Assembly (NCBI RefSeq): GCF_035621135.1
Contig: NZ_CP141728.1
Location: forward strand, 3,306,809-3,370,808
DNA: 64,000 nucleotides
Direction: 5' to 3'
Source: Sinanaerobacter sp. ZZT-01
GTDB lineage: Bacteria; Bacillota; Clostridia; Peptostreptococcales; Anaerovoracaceae
The notes under the pieces were generated by a model. That model worked only from the letters and a program-made list of their open reading frames with translations, was not told the origin of the DNA and did no database searches. Below are positions 44,228 to 52,670 of the stretch, in pieces; position 1 is the stretch's first letter, and each line of letters starts with the position of its first letter. The position numbers and the translations under genes are program-made.

Positions 44228-44792
44228 TTTCTTCCTCTTTCTTGACTTCTTCTGAATTTTCTTTTCTTTGTTTTCGAACCCTCCTCATATGCCCCCCAAG
44301 AATGATCACATTGACACCTTGCAACAAAAAGAAAACGCCTACTATCATGCTAATGGCAGCGGTCGCCACAATTGGACGCACAAATGAAACCATTCCTATC
44401 AGAACACTTAGCATTCCCCATAGCAAACCCCATTTCCACGAAGCAATACCGCGTTCCTTTAAATCGTAAGACGCCAGCATACGCAAAGTCCCTGAAAATA
44501 AAACCCACATTCCAAAAAATATGGGAATCATTGCATCGGTTACTAATTGATTGCTAATAACAACCAAGCCCAATACTGTAGTCACAAATCCATCCGCAAG
44601 CCTCCATTGTGTTACATCTCTTAGTTTTGCCTTTCGATCAAACCAAAATGAAGTAATGGAACTCATGCCAGAGAACAGCATAACGATTCCCAGCACAAAA
44701 GCAATTGATAAAAAAGTAGCACCTGGATTCATAAAACAAAAAATTCCGGCTGCTATTAATAGTATGCCAGACATTATCGTCAAAATTCTCAT
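44220..44792 (-). CDS. HdeD-like DUF308 membrane protein
   Basis: 190 aa with six hydrophobic segments in the repeated pair pattern of the DUF308/HdeD family, and a highly charged C-terminal tail (about 165-190, rich in Lys and Glu). Family members are stress-related but not biochemically understood. AGGAGG lies 5 bases before the ATG. First gene of the operon with SulP and the TPR protein. Confidence 0.85.
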   Translation of the reverse strand: MRILTIMSGILLIAAGIFCFMNPGATFLSIAFVLGIVMLFSGMSSITSFWFDRKAKLRDVTQWRLADGFVTTVLGLVVISNQLVTDAMIPIFFGMWVLFSGTLRMLASYDLKERGIASWKWGLLWGMLSVLIGMVSFVRPIVATAAISMIVGVFFLLQGVNVIILGGHMRRVRKQRKENSEEVKKEEEIV

Positions 44793-44822
44793 AAAATCCT
44801 CCTAATTTTCTTTTCCTTCCTA

Positions 44823-44851
44823 ATTATAGTATCCAAACAAGACTTCGTCAA
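44823..44851 (-). promoter_or_regulatory. Promoter of the DUF308-SulP-TPR operon
   Basis: Minus strand TTGACG (44851-44846), 17-base spacer, perfect TATAAT (44828-44823), 31 bp ahead of the ATG. Confidence 0.7.
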
Positions 44852-44876
44852 CAACATCAAAAAAAAACATAATATT

Positions 44877-44906
44877 ACATATGTTAATGATAGAATTAAC
44901 ATATGT
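44877..44906. promoter_or_regulatory. Perfect 12-bp inverted repeat, likely operator
   Basis: ACATATGTTAAT - GATAGA - ATTAACATATGT, a perfect dyad suited to a dimeric regulator. It lies between the two divergent promoters, 25 bp from the -35 of the DUF308 operon and 38 bp from the -10 of the HD gene. Confidence 0.6.
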
Positions 44907-44944
44907 TTAACAAAAAAGTTTGTTTTACTATAAGGAAAGAGTGG

Positions 44945-44950
44945 TATAAT
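44945..44950 (+). promoter_or_regulatory. -10 element of the HD-domain gene
   Basis: Perfect TATAAT 41 bp before the ATG. The -35 is poorly defined (TTTTAC at 16 bases spacing). Confidence 0.5.
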
Positions 44951-44990
44951 ATATCATAGAATTTAAAAATGAAAGAAAAGGAGGAGAAAT

Positions 44991-45659
44991 ATGATTACTT
45001 ATGAATTAATCAAAAACAACGAAGAAATAAATACCTATATTAAAAAGGGCAATGATCTTTTGGCCGCAATCGGTTTTACAGAACATGGATTTGCCCACGC
45101 AGGAAAAGTTTCGGAGAAAGCCGGAGAGATTTTAAAAATTCTTAACTATTCGGAACGTACAGTTGAATTAGCAAAAATAGCTGCTTATATGCACGATATT
45201 GGAAATTGTGTCAATCGTCACGATCATGCACAAAGCGGTGCGATTATGGCCTTTCGTATTTTGGATCGCTTAGGCTGTGACCCAGAAGAACTTGCTGACA
45301 TTATCGGAGCAATCGGGAATCACGATGAAGGTACCGGTACTGCTTTCAGTCCGATTTCAGCCGCTCTAATCTTAGCTGATAAATCCGACGTCCGACGTTC
45401 ACGCGTCCGTTATAAAAAGCGAAAAAAAGAAAGCTTGACTGATATTCATGACCGTGTTAATTACGCTGTAACAAACTCGATCCTTTCGGTAGAACCGGAT
45501 GAAAAAAAGATCACACTTAACTTGAAAATTGACACAGAGATCAGTCCTGTCATGGAATATTTTGAAATTTTTCTAACCCGTATGCTTATGTGCATAAATG
45601 CAGCAGAGTACTTCGGACTACGTTTCGAGCTAAATATGAATGACATTAAACTTCTATAG
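44991..45659 (+). CDS. HD-domain phosphohydrolase
   Basis: 222 aa. Metal-site residues are in order: FAHAGKVSEKAG (first His), AAYMHDIGN (HD pair), GNHDEG and ILADKSDVRRSR (distal Asp). HD proteins hydrolyse nucleotides or cyclic nucleotides; this one lacks a synthetase domain and its substrate is unknown. An excellent AAGGAGGAG site precedes the ATG. Its end overlaps the convergent ABC ATPase gene by 14 bp. Confidence 0.87.
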   Translation: MITYELIKNNEEINTYIKKGNDLLAAIGFTEHGFAHAGKVSEKAGEILKILNYSERTVELAKIAAYMHDIGNCVNRHDHAQSGAIMAFRILDRLGCDPEELADIIGAIGNHDEGTGTAFSPISAALILADKSDVRRSRVRYKKRKKESLTDIHDRVNYAVTNSILSVEPDEKKITLNLKIDTEISPVMEYFEIFLTRMLMCINAAEYFGLRFELNMNDIKLL

Positions 45660-46284
45660 AAACGTCTACCGGATGGCCGTGAAAACGGTAAATTCGATCA
45701 GCCATATTCTGTGCATCTTTCCAATCATGTGTTATTAAAACAATCGTTTGTTTTCTGTTTTTCTGCTGTTTTTTGATGTCTTCCTGAATTTTTTCTTTCA
45801 GTGCATCATCCAACCCTTTAAATGGTTCATCCATTAAAATCAATTCTGCATCATATGCAAGAGCTCTTGCAATTGCAACCCGGCGCTTCATCCCGCCGGA
45901 AAGTTCCTTCGGATAAGCCTTTGCATAATCTCGCATCTTTACAAGTTCCAGCACATCTCTTACCCTAATTTCCCTCTCCTTTTTTTGTAAAAAGGAATTT
46001 AAGACAAAAGAGATATTTTCTGAAACACTCAACCAAGGGAGCAGTCGATCTTCTTGAAATACAAACGAAATCCGTTCGTTTTTCTTTTCTTCACCGGGCA
46101 GTCCTAAAATACTTCCGCACTCATAATCCTCTAATCCGGACAGGATTCGAAGCAACGTCGTTTTCCCGCAGCCAGAAGGTCCTATTACAGCAGTCGTCTT
46201 TCCCTTCGAAAAAGAAAGGTTAAAATCTTTATAAAGTTCATTTTCTTTGAATCTTTTTCCCAGCCCTTTTATCTCTATATCCAT
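45646..46284 (-). CDS. ABC importer ATPase (nitrate/sulfonate/taurine type)
   Basis: 212 aa. Walker A GPSGCGKT (about 34-41), Q-loop FQEDRLLPWLS typical of the SsuB/TauB branch, signature LSGGMKRRVAIARAL, Walker B LILMDEPF, switch His in LITHD. The open frame extends upstream into the permease gene. The ATG at 46284 with AAAGGTAA 7 bases ahead is the likely start and gives a 10-bp overlap with the permease gene. Last gene of the importer unit. Confidence 0.9.
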   Translation of the reverse strand: MDIEIKGLGKRFKENELYKDFNLSFSKGKTTAVIGPSGCGKTTLLRILSGLEDYECGSILGLPGEEKKNERISFVFQEDRLLPWLSVSENISFVLNSFLQKKEREIRVRDVLELVKMRDYAKAYPKELSGGMKRRVAIARALAYDAELILMDEPFKGLDDALKEKIQEDIKKQQKNRKQTIVLITHDWKDAQNMADRIYRFHGHPVDVSIEV

Positions 46285-47000
46285 TTTAAAATTACCTTTA
46301 TTCCTCTTTCGAAGCAAACGGAAAAAATAACAATCATAATAATCCATGCAAACATTTCCGCTGTTTCAAAATATATCTTTGAATCCATTAAGTGATATCC
46401 CATCGAGTGGCGCGGTATGCTGATTACTTCACCAGCGACGACTGTTTTCCATGAAAGCCCGGAGACCAAGCTCATTGCTGATTTGATATGCGGTTTAATC
46501 TCCGGATAATACAGTTTTATCATTTTCTGTCGTAAACCAATCTGATATACCTTACACAGCTCTAAAAATTCAGGGTTCATTGCATCCAGTCCAGCTAGAA
46601 GATTCGTATATATCACCGGATAGCACATTAAAAAGCATACAAAAATAGGCACCTTTGAGGAAGGCATCCACAATACTGCATATAGAACAACTGCAAGAAC
46701 AGGCATAGATTTTAATACGGCAGTTATTCCCTGAAACTGCCCTCTTAAAGATGGAAAAAAATACGCCAAGAATACGGTTATTACGCCTAAGATAAAGGAA
46801 AGAAACATTCCACTTACAACACGTATCATTGTAAAACCCACACTGAGATAGAATTCTTCCATTGTCACCAATTCAATGATCGATTGAAAAACTTGAGCTG
46901 GCGAAGGAAAAATGTAATCTCGATTCACAAGCATTGATATAATCTGAAATAAAAGCAGCCAAAATACAGCTCCTAAAACAGGTTTGAAAAAAGCTCTCAT
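46275..47000 (-). CDS. ABC importer permease (SsuC/TauC type)
   Basis: 241 aa with about six membrane helices. The coupling helix region is GLDAMNPEFLELCKVYQIG, and KLYYPEIKPHIKSAMSLVSGLSWKTVVAGEVIS is typical of nitrate/sulfonate/taurine permeases. GGAG is 8 bases before the ATG. It lies between the binding protein and ATPase genes, completing a standard importer. Confidence 0.9.
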   Translation of the reverse strand: MRAFFKPVLGAVFWLLLFQIISMLVNRDYIFPSPAQVFQSIIELVTMEEFYLSVGFTMIRVVSGMFLSFILGVITVFLAYFFPSLRGQFQGITAVLKSMPVLAVVLYAVLWMPSSKVPIFVCFLMCYPVIYTNLLAGLDAMNPEFLELCKVYQIGLRQKMIKLYYPEIKPHIKSAMSLVSGLSWKTVVAGEVISIPRHSMGYHLMDSKIYFETAEMFAWIIMIVIFSVCFERGIKVILKWI

Positions 47001-47005
47001 TTTTT

Positions 47006-48001
47006 TTACTCCAAATTTAAATAGAACGTGTTATCCGGTAGTTTTCCTCCAACGGACCCAGCATCCATATCATACAAAATTTGATAAAAGGTATCCAGGG
47101 CTTGTCGTGCGTCCTCTCCCTTTAAATCTATAATATTGCACCGAGGAATCGCATGTGCCGCAATCTCTTCCTTGTCCATGACTCCTTTTTTCACTAAAGT
47201 CTTTGCTGCCTCTTCGGGTTTTTTATTGACAAAATCCACCGAGCCCTCTACTTCCGATAAAAACAAATCCAAATCTTCTTTTCTTTCTTCTGCAAAGGCT
47301 TTAGTCGTTAAAAATATTCCCATCGGTAATTCGGAATGAAATTGGCTTTTCCAAGCAGTATTTAGATCTACAGCAACATTTATTTCTTCGTTCTTAGCAG
47401 TAACTGCCGATACAAAGGGCTCCGGGAGCAGCGCCACACTATTTTCTTCTGCCATAAGCGCGCCTGCCGTATCTGTGTGATTTCCCAACCAGCGGAAGTC
47501 TACGTCTTTCTCGGGGTCTAATCCATTCTTTAATAATAAACATTTTATTACATATTCTGGGGTTCCACCTTTTCCACTGGCTAAGATTGTTTTTCCCTTT
47601 AAATCCTGTAATTCCCGAATTTGCTTCCCATTTTCAACCAGATAAAGAACTCCTCCTGTATTCACAGATACAAGTTTCACATCACCCTTTGTCTTATTAA
47701 AAAGGACGGCGCCTAAATTGGAGGATACCGCCGCAATGTCCACTTCTCCAGTTGATAACTTTGATGCGGCCTCTTGCGGATTTTGATAAGCCGTAATTTC
47801 ATATTGACCCTCTTGCGTCATGAGAGAAGTTAACGCCATACTTGTAGGTCCCTTCAAGCTGGCGATTTTAATCGGCTGTGCTAATTCCTTCTCCTCTTCC
47901 TTATTTTCATTCAAACCGCAGGCAGTCATTATGCTTAAAAGCATAAAAATCACCAATAGAAAAGACCAGAATCTCATACTTTTGTTACTATTTAAGTTCA
48001 T
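47006..48001 (-). CDS. ABC importer substrate-binding lipoprotein (NMT1/SsuA-like)
   Basis: 331 aa. The signal peptide ends in a lipobox-like IMTAC, so the protein is lipid-anchored outside. The rest is a type II periplasmic-binding fold of the SsuA/THI5 group (SMALTSLM, VDIAAVSSNLGAVLF, ALLPEPFVSAV). Possible ligands are aliphatic sulfonates, taurine or thiamine precursors; no neighbour settles this. The ATG at 48001 with GAGGAGG ahead is chosen; it overlaps the dinB end by 14 bp. Confidence 0.88.
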   Translation of the reverse strand: MNLNSNKSMRFWSFLLVIFMLLSIMTACGLNENKEEEKELAQPIKIASLKGPTSMALTSLMTQEGQYEITAYQNPQEAASKLSTGEVDIAAVSSNLGAVLFNKTKGDVKLVSVNTGGVLYLVENGKQIRELQDLKGKTILASGKGGTPEYVIKCLLLKNGLDPEKDVDFRWLGNHTDTAGALMAEENSVALLPEPFVSAVTAKNEEINVAVDLNTAWKSQFHSELPMGIFLTTKAFAEERKEDLDLFLSEVEGSVDFVNKKPEEAAKTLVKKGVMDKEEIAAHAIPRCNIIDLKGEDARQALDTFYQILYDMDAGSVGGKLPDNTFYLNLE

Positions 48002-49223
48002 CCTTTTTTTCCTCCTCATAATGAATCCCAATGTCATTACGAACTAAACCACCAAACGTAATCGCCTTACCGCCATATTTTTTGCGTATCGCATCCATCG
48101 TTCGCTCGATGTCTTCTTGTTTCATACGTGCCTCACTATTCTGCCCCAAAAATGAAAGTTGTTCTTCTTCAGTTTCAGTCTCATCCTCTAAGCGAATTGC
48201 CGTTACAGAAAGTAATCGGATCGGACTGATAAAACTCCAATTTTTTTCAATCAATTCCATGGCTGTCTTTGCAATTTCTTCTCCCAAATTTGTTGCAGCA
48301 TATACTTGTTTCTGCCTGGATATAGTTTTAAAGTCAGGATCTTTAATATCTATCTTAACCCCCTGACATTTTAGTCTATCGCACCGAAGCCGGGATGAAA
48401 CGGTATCCGACAACGCCGTCACTGCTTTTTTTATATCTTTTTTGCCTACTAGGTTTCGCCGGAAGGTAATCGAGTTTCCAACTGACTTCAGTTTTTGTTT
48501 TTCGGAAAACCGAGCCACCTCACTGTTTTCTAAACCGTTCGCATAGTCGTGCAGTTGATCGCCGAGCTTGCCCAGTATGAAATGTATTTTTGTGCGGTCT
48601 GCCATTGCCAAATCACCTATGGTATAAATTCTCTTTGCTTTTAACTTTTCAGCCGTCACTTTTCCTGCAAAGAAAAGTTGATTAATTGGCAATGGCCACA
48701 AGATTTGCTTAAAATTTTCTCTTGAGATAACAGTCGTCGCATCTGGCTTTTTATATTCGCTTCCCATCTTTGCAAAAATTTTATTATAAGAGACTCCTAC
48801 GGAAAGAGTCAATCCTAATTCTTCCCGAACCGTAGCTCGTATGCAGTCAGCGATCTCTTTTCCATCGCCGAATAAATTCGTGCTTGCAGTTACATCCAGC
48901 CAAGATTCATCAATGCTAAACGGCTCAACCAAATCAGTAAAGCGATGGTAAATCTGATTAATTTGATCTGAATACCATTTATATTGATCATGATGCGGTG
49001 GCACTAAAACCAAGTCAGGACATTTACGCTTCGCCTGCCATATCGTTTCTGCTGTCACCACTCCATACGCTTTCGCAGGCTCATTTTTTGCCAAGATAAT
49101 ACCGTGTCTGCTGCTTGGATCTCCGCATACCGCCATAGGGCGATTCTTCAATTGAGGATGTGAAATCAACTCAACCGAAGCATAAAATCCATTCATATCA
49201 CAATGTAAAATAATTCGATCCAT
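47988..49223 (-). CDS. dinB: DNA polymerase IV (Y-family)
   Basis: Error-prone translesion polymerase. The 411 aa start with ILHCDMNGFYASVE (metal Asp and steric-gate region). The second catalytic site is SIDESWLDVT. KMGSEYKKPDATTVI and a little-finger domain follow (about 240-360). The final residues do not show a clear beta-clamp motif by eye. The ATG at 49223 has GGAGGG 7 bases upstream, better than starts up to 16 codons earlier. It shares 14 bp with the importer binding-protein gene, so the ABC genes may be co-transcribed with it. I saw no LexA box, but did not search exhaustively. Confidence 0.93.
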   Translation of the reverse strand: MDRIILHCDMNGFYASVELISHPQLKNRPMAVCGDPSSRHGIILAKNEPAKAYGVVTAETIWQAKRKCPDLVLVPPHHDQYKWYSDQINQIYHRFTDLVEPFSIDESWLDVTASTNLFGDGKEIADCIRATVREELGLTLSVGVSYNKIFAKMGSEYKKPDATTVISRENFKQILWPLPINQLFFAGKVTAEKLKAKRIYTIGDLAMADRTKIHFILGKLGDQLHDYANGLENSEVARFSEKQKLKSVGNSITFRRNLVGKKDIKKAVTALSDTVSSRLRCDRLKCQGVKIDIKDPDFKTISRQKQVYAATNLGEEIAKTAMELIEKNWSFISPIRLLSVTAIRLEDETETEEEQLSFLGQNSEARMKQEDIERTMDAIRKKYGGKAITFGGLVRNDIGIHYEEEKKDELK

Positions 49224-49360
49224 GAAACAACCCTCCATTTTTATTCTACCCTTTTTTTTAATAAACTGCATTAAATATTTATCCCGAATTATAGCAAAAT
49301 ATTACGATACAATGTATAATAGAAGTATAGTTATTGCATCCGTCAAAATGGAGGAAACCT

Positions 49361-49741
49361 ATGAAAAATGTTATGGTCTGCGTTACGCAACAAAAAACTT
49401 GTGACCGCCTTATCAAAAAAGGTCATGAATTTCTTGCCAGCGAAAACGGAGAACTATTTATTATTCATGTCGCGCATCATAAATATAAATTTTTAAATAA
49501 CAGCAAAGAAGGCGAAGCCTTAGAATATCTTTACGAAAAAGCCTTAGAGTATGGAGCAAATCTAACAGTAGTACGTTCCAATGACGTTCTACATACGTTA
49601 GTCGATCTAGTCGAAAAAAACGATATTACTCATATTGTTTTAGGACAATCCGGTGAAATAGAGCCGGATACCAATCTAATCTTAAAATTAGAAAAAAAAG
49701 TGCAGGCAAAGGCAGAAGTAATTGTCGTTCCTGCAACTTAA
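49361..49741 (+). CDS. Universal-stress-protein-like protein
   Basis: 126 aa with an HUP-type alpha/beta fold. The N-terminal strand KNVMVCVTQQKTCDRLIKKG is like the USP-like domain of KdpD. A LFIIHVAH strand, then HIVLGQSG, where UspA-type ATP binding would need G-2x-G-9x-G, and a final VIVVPA strand complete it. The incomplete glycine pattern makes ATP binding uncertain. GGAGGAAACCT precedes the ATG. Single gene divergent from dinB. Confidence 0.75.
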   Translation: MKNVMVCVTQQKTCDRLIKKGHEFLASENGELFIIHVAHHKYKFLNNSKEGEALEYLYEKALEYGANLTVVRSNDVLHTLVDLVEKNDITHIVLGQSGEIEPDTNLILKLEKKVQAKAEVIVVPAT

Positions 49742-49772
49742 AAAGACCAGCTCAATCTGAGCTGGTCTTTTT
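49740..49772. terminator. Bidirectional terminator between the USP-like and Na/Pi genes
   Basis: Stem AAAAAGACCAGCTCA/TGAGCTGGTCTTTTT with a 3-base loop. Confidence 0.85.
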
Positions 49773-49777
49773 ACTTA

Positions 49778-51460
49778 CTAGGATTCATGTACAAAATTAA
49801 TATCTTTCATTACTGCCTCTGCAACATTTTTGCAGTAGTCGCTGATTTTTTCTAAATTATGAATGATATCTGTGTAAATAACGGTAAATTCAGGCGAGCA
49901 TTTCCCCTGCTCCAAACGATTCATGTGGTGTTTTCGCAGGCGAACCTCAAGTCGGTCAATCTCATCTTCTTGACGAATCACATTCTGTGCTAAATCTTCA
50001 CTTCCTTCATTCAAAGCACGAATGGTGAGGCTGACCATTTCTTTTACTTGTTCAAATGCACCACGGATTTCGTCCAAAGCCTCTTTTGAAAACTTATATT
50101 CATGCTTAATTTTATCCCTTGCAAATAATGCAATATTTTGACACTGATCTCCCATATGCTCAATATCGCTCGCAACATGCATCAAACCAGCAACTTGCGT
50201 CGCTTGGTGTTCTGTCAATTCCCCATTTGAAAATAAAGAAGACAAATATTTTACAGACGCATCTTGTAAAATATCAATGTTATTCTCCATTTCCATGACT
50301 TTTTCAATCGCCGCTTCATCTTCTTCCACAAAGCTTCGTTCCGCTCGATCCATCATGGGCACGATCATCTCCGCAATACGTGATAATTCTCTCGTTGCTA
50401 AATGTAACGCAAATACTGGCTGATCCAAAATTTTATAATCCAAATAAATTGGATGCAGTTCTTTTCCTTCAATTTCAACTTCATTGCTTGGAATCAGTTT
50501 TGTCACCAACTTAACTAACATTCCAACAAACGGAAGCCAGATTAATGTACACACTATATTAAAAAAAGTATGTGCATTTGCAATCTGCCTAGCAATTACC
50601 TGCACTTCCGGGCCAGAAGGAGAAACCATTTGAACAATCGCAGAAATCTGAGGGACAAACCAAATAAACAAAACCGTACCTGATATATTAAAAATCGTAT
50701 GTGCTATCGCAGTTCTTTTCGCATTTGTAGAACCACCAATCGTCGCTAAAATTGCAGTGATGGTTGTCCCTATATTACTACCAAATAAAATCGGCAGTGC
50801 GCCTTGCAGACCCACTATGCTTTGAACTCCATCCGGGCCAGATTGTGCTGCAAGATTCTGTAATACCGCAATCACCGCGCTGCTGCTTTGAACTACAAGT
50901 GTCATAATCGTTCCCAAAAGAACACCTAACGCCGGTATGTTTCTTACATAAAGCATCATCGATTCAAAAAATGGCAATGCAACCAAAGGTTTCATAACAG
51001 ATCCCATATACATAATACCTAAAAATAATAATCCAAATGCAAAAATTGTCTGCCCAACGTATTTTATCTTTTCTTTCTTTGCTGCAAAAAACATCAGAAA
51101 ACCAATAAAAATAATTGGCCAAATATAGTCATCAATCTTAAATGCAATGATCTGTGCAGTCATTGTTGTTCCAATATTTGCACCTAAAATAATACTGATC
51201 GCTTGCGGAAGGTTCATTAAACCGGCACTGACAAAGCCAATTACCATAACTGTGGTAGCACTACTGCTTTGCAAGACGGCGGTAGTTAGAGCACCAGCCA
51301 GCACACCAACAAAAGGATTTCTGGTAAGCAAACTAAGAATTGACCTCATTTTTTCTCCGGCAGCTTTTTGCAAGCCTTCACTCATTAAATTCATGCCATA
51401 AATAAAAATAGCCAATCCGCCTAACAGGCCAAATACCATTTGCACTGTTTCATTTCCCAT
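49778..51460 (-). CDS. Na+/phosphate cotransporter with PhoU-like domain
   Basis: 560 aa. The N-terminal membrane part (about 1-310) has two inverted repeats, each with the QSSSA signature (TAVLQSSSATTVM and LVVQSSSAVIAVL) of the NptA/SLC34-like family. The C-terminal part (about 345-550) is a helical PhoU-like domain. Imports phosphate with sodium, or acts in phosphate sensing; direction is not shown by sequence. Single-gene unit ahead of the terminator shared with the USP-like gene. Confidence 0.92.
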   Translation of the reverse strand: MGNETVQMVFGLLGGLAIFIYGMNLMSEGLQKAAGEKMRSILSLLTRNPFVGVLAGALTTAVLQSSSATTVMVIGFVSAGLMNLPQAISIILGANIGTTMTAQIIAFKIDDYIWPIIFIGFLMFFAAKKEKIKYVGQTIFAFGLLFLGIMYMGSVMKPLVALPFFESMMLYVRNIPALGVLLGTIMTLVVQSSSAVIAVLQNLAAQSGPDGVQSIVGLQGALPILFGSNIGTTITAILATIGGSTNAKRTAIAHTIFNISGTVLFIWFVPQISAIVQMVSPSGPEVQVIARQIANAHTFFNIVCTLIWLPFVGMLVKLVTKLIPSNEVEIEGKELHPIYLDYKILDQPVFALHLATRELSRIAEMIVPMMDRAERSFVEEDEAAIEKVMEMENNIDILQDASVKYLSSLFSNGELTEHQATQVAGLMHVASDIEHMGDQCQNIALFARDKIKHEYKFSKEALDEIRGAFEQVKEMVSLTIRALNEGSEDLAQNVIRQEDEIDRLEVRLRKHHMNRLEQGKCSPEFTVIYTDIIHNLEKISDYCKNVAEAVMKDINFVHES

Positions 51461-51531
51461 ATAATCTGTAAACTCCTTTGTATCTTGTTGTTTTCCCTTT
51501 TCCCCAATGCTTGTTCTCTAATGCTAAATCC

Positions 51532-52494
51532 TTAAATGGATAGAATTTCTGCCAAACGTACCGTAGCGGAATCTACATTCCGTTCCATTTCCAATGCCTC
51601 TTTTATTTGAATCGCAACAATCTCTGAGCCTCTAATTCCAATCGCCTTACTCTCACTATCTTGAAGCAGGAGCTGAACAGCTTCATAGCCCATCATACTC
51701 GCAAGAATCCGATCTCTTGCCGTAGGGCTTCCACCTCTTTGAATATATCCAAGCACTACAACCTTAGTCTCTAATCCGGTTCTTTCTTGAATGATGTTTG
51801 CCAATTCATCCGAACTCATAGCCACTCCTTCGGCACGAATGATAATACTATGAAGTTTCCCTCGATTTCTCCTTTGAATCAAATTTCGACATACAGCATG
51901 AATATCAACCGAATCTTCCGGAATCAATACCGTTTCCGCACCGCCTGCAAGACCTGCATGAAGCGCAATATCACCACAGTTTCTCCCCATCACTTCTACA
52001 ACAGTTGTTCTTCCATGAGAAGAAGAGGTATCACGAATATTTCCAATGGCATTTAATGCCGTGTTAAGAGCAGTATCAAAACCCAGGGTGAAATCTGTAT
52101 ACGATAAGTCATTATCGATCGTTCCCGGCAGCCCCATCACTGTGACACCAGCTTTTGCAAGGTCAAGTCCGCCGTGCATAGAACCATCTCCTCCTATAAT
52201 AACCAATCCTTCCAATTCAAAATTCTGCATCATGTCTAACGCTCTTTTAAACCCTTCCGGAGTTTGAAATCGCTCACTTCTCGCTGTCTGAAGAATTGTA
52301 CCTCCTCTTTGAATAATATCCGAAACGGAATCTGCATTCATTTCGTAAATATCGCCGTCTATCAATCCTTCAAAGCCTCTTTTGATTCCATATACTTTCA
52401 TTTTATTGAAAATTCCGGTACGCACAACGGCTCGAATTGCTGCATTCATTCCAGGAGCATCTCCTCCGCTTGTCAGCACCCCGATTCTTTTCAT
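51532..52494 (-). CDS. pfkA: ATP-dependent 6-phosphofructokinase
   Basis: Commits fructose-6-phosphate to glycolysis. The 320 aa start at the ATG at 52494 after CAGGTG; seven further upstream codons are open. Motifs: LTSGGDAPGMNAAIR, GGDGSMHGG (Gly in the third GGDG place marks ATP rather than pyrophosphate use), GTIDNDL (catalytic Asp) and EVMGRNCGDIA. It follows dnaE on the same strand, a familiar Firmicutes order, with a 176-bp gap that contains a 20-bp palindrome. Confidence 0.95.
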   Translation of the reverse strand: MKRIGVLTSGGDAPGMNAAIRAVVRTGIFNKMKVYGIKRGFEGLIDGDIYEMNADSVSDIIQRGGTILQTARSERFQTPEGFKRALDMMQNFELEGLVIIGGDGSMHGGLDLAKAGVTVMGLPGTIDNDLSYTDFTLGFDTALNTALNAIGNIRDTSSSHGRTTVVEVMGRNCGDIALHAGLAGGAETVLIPEDSVDIHAVCRNLIQRRNRGKLHSIIIRAEGVAMSSDELANIIQERTGLETKVVVLGYIQRGGSPTARDRILASMMGYEAVQLLLQDSESKAIGIRGSEIVAIQIKEALEMERNVDSATVRLAEILSI

Positions 52495-52629
52495 AGAAAT
52501 CACCTGCTTCCTCAAACAATTTTACTGTACACTTTTTGATTTTTACATAAATCGTGTTTATCAATCATTCGTATGATCTATGCAGACACCTTCGGTTTGC
52601 TTCACTCCAATGTAATACATACATCCGAG

Positions 52630-52649
52630 ACAAAATCATATGATTTTGT
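52630..52649. promoter_or_regulatory. Perfect 20-bp palindrome between dnaE and pfkA
   Basis: ACAAAATCAT followed by its exact reverse complement, 21 bp after the dnaE stop and 135 bp before the pfkA ATG. No T run follows, so it looks more like an operator or RNA hairpin than a terminator. Confidence 0.45.
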
Positions 52650-52670
52650 TACATAGACGTATTAATTATA

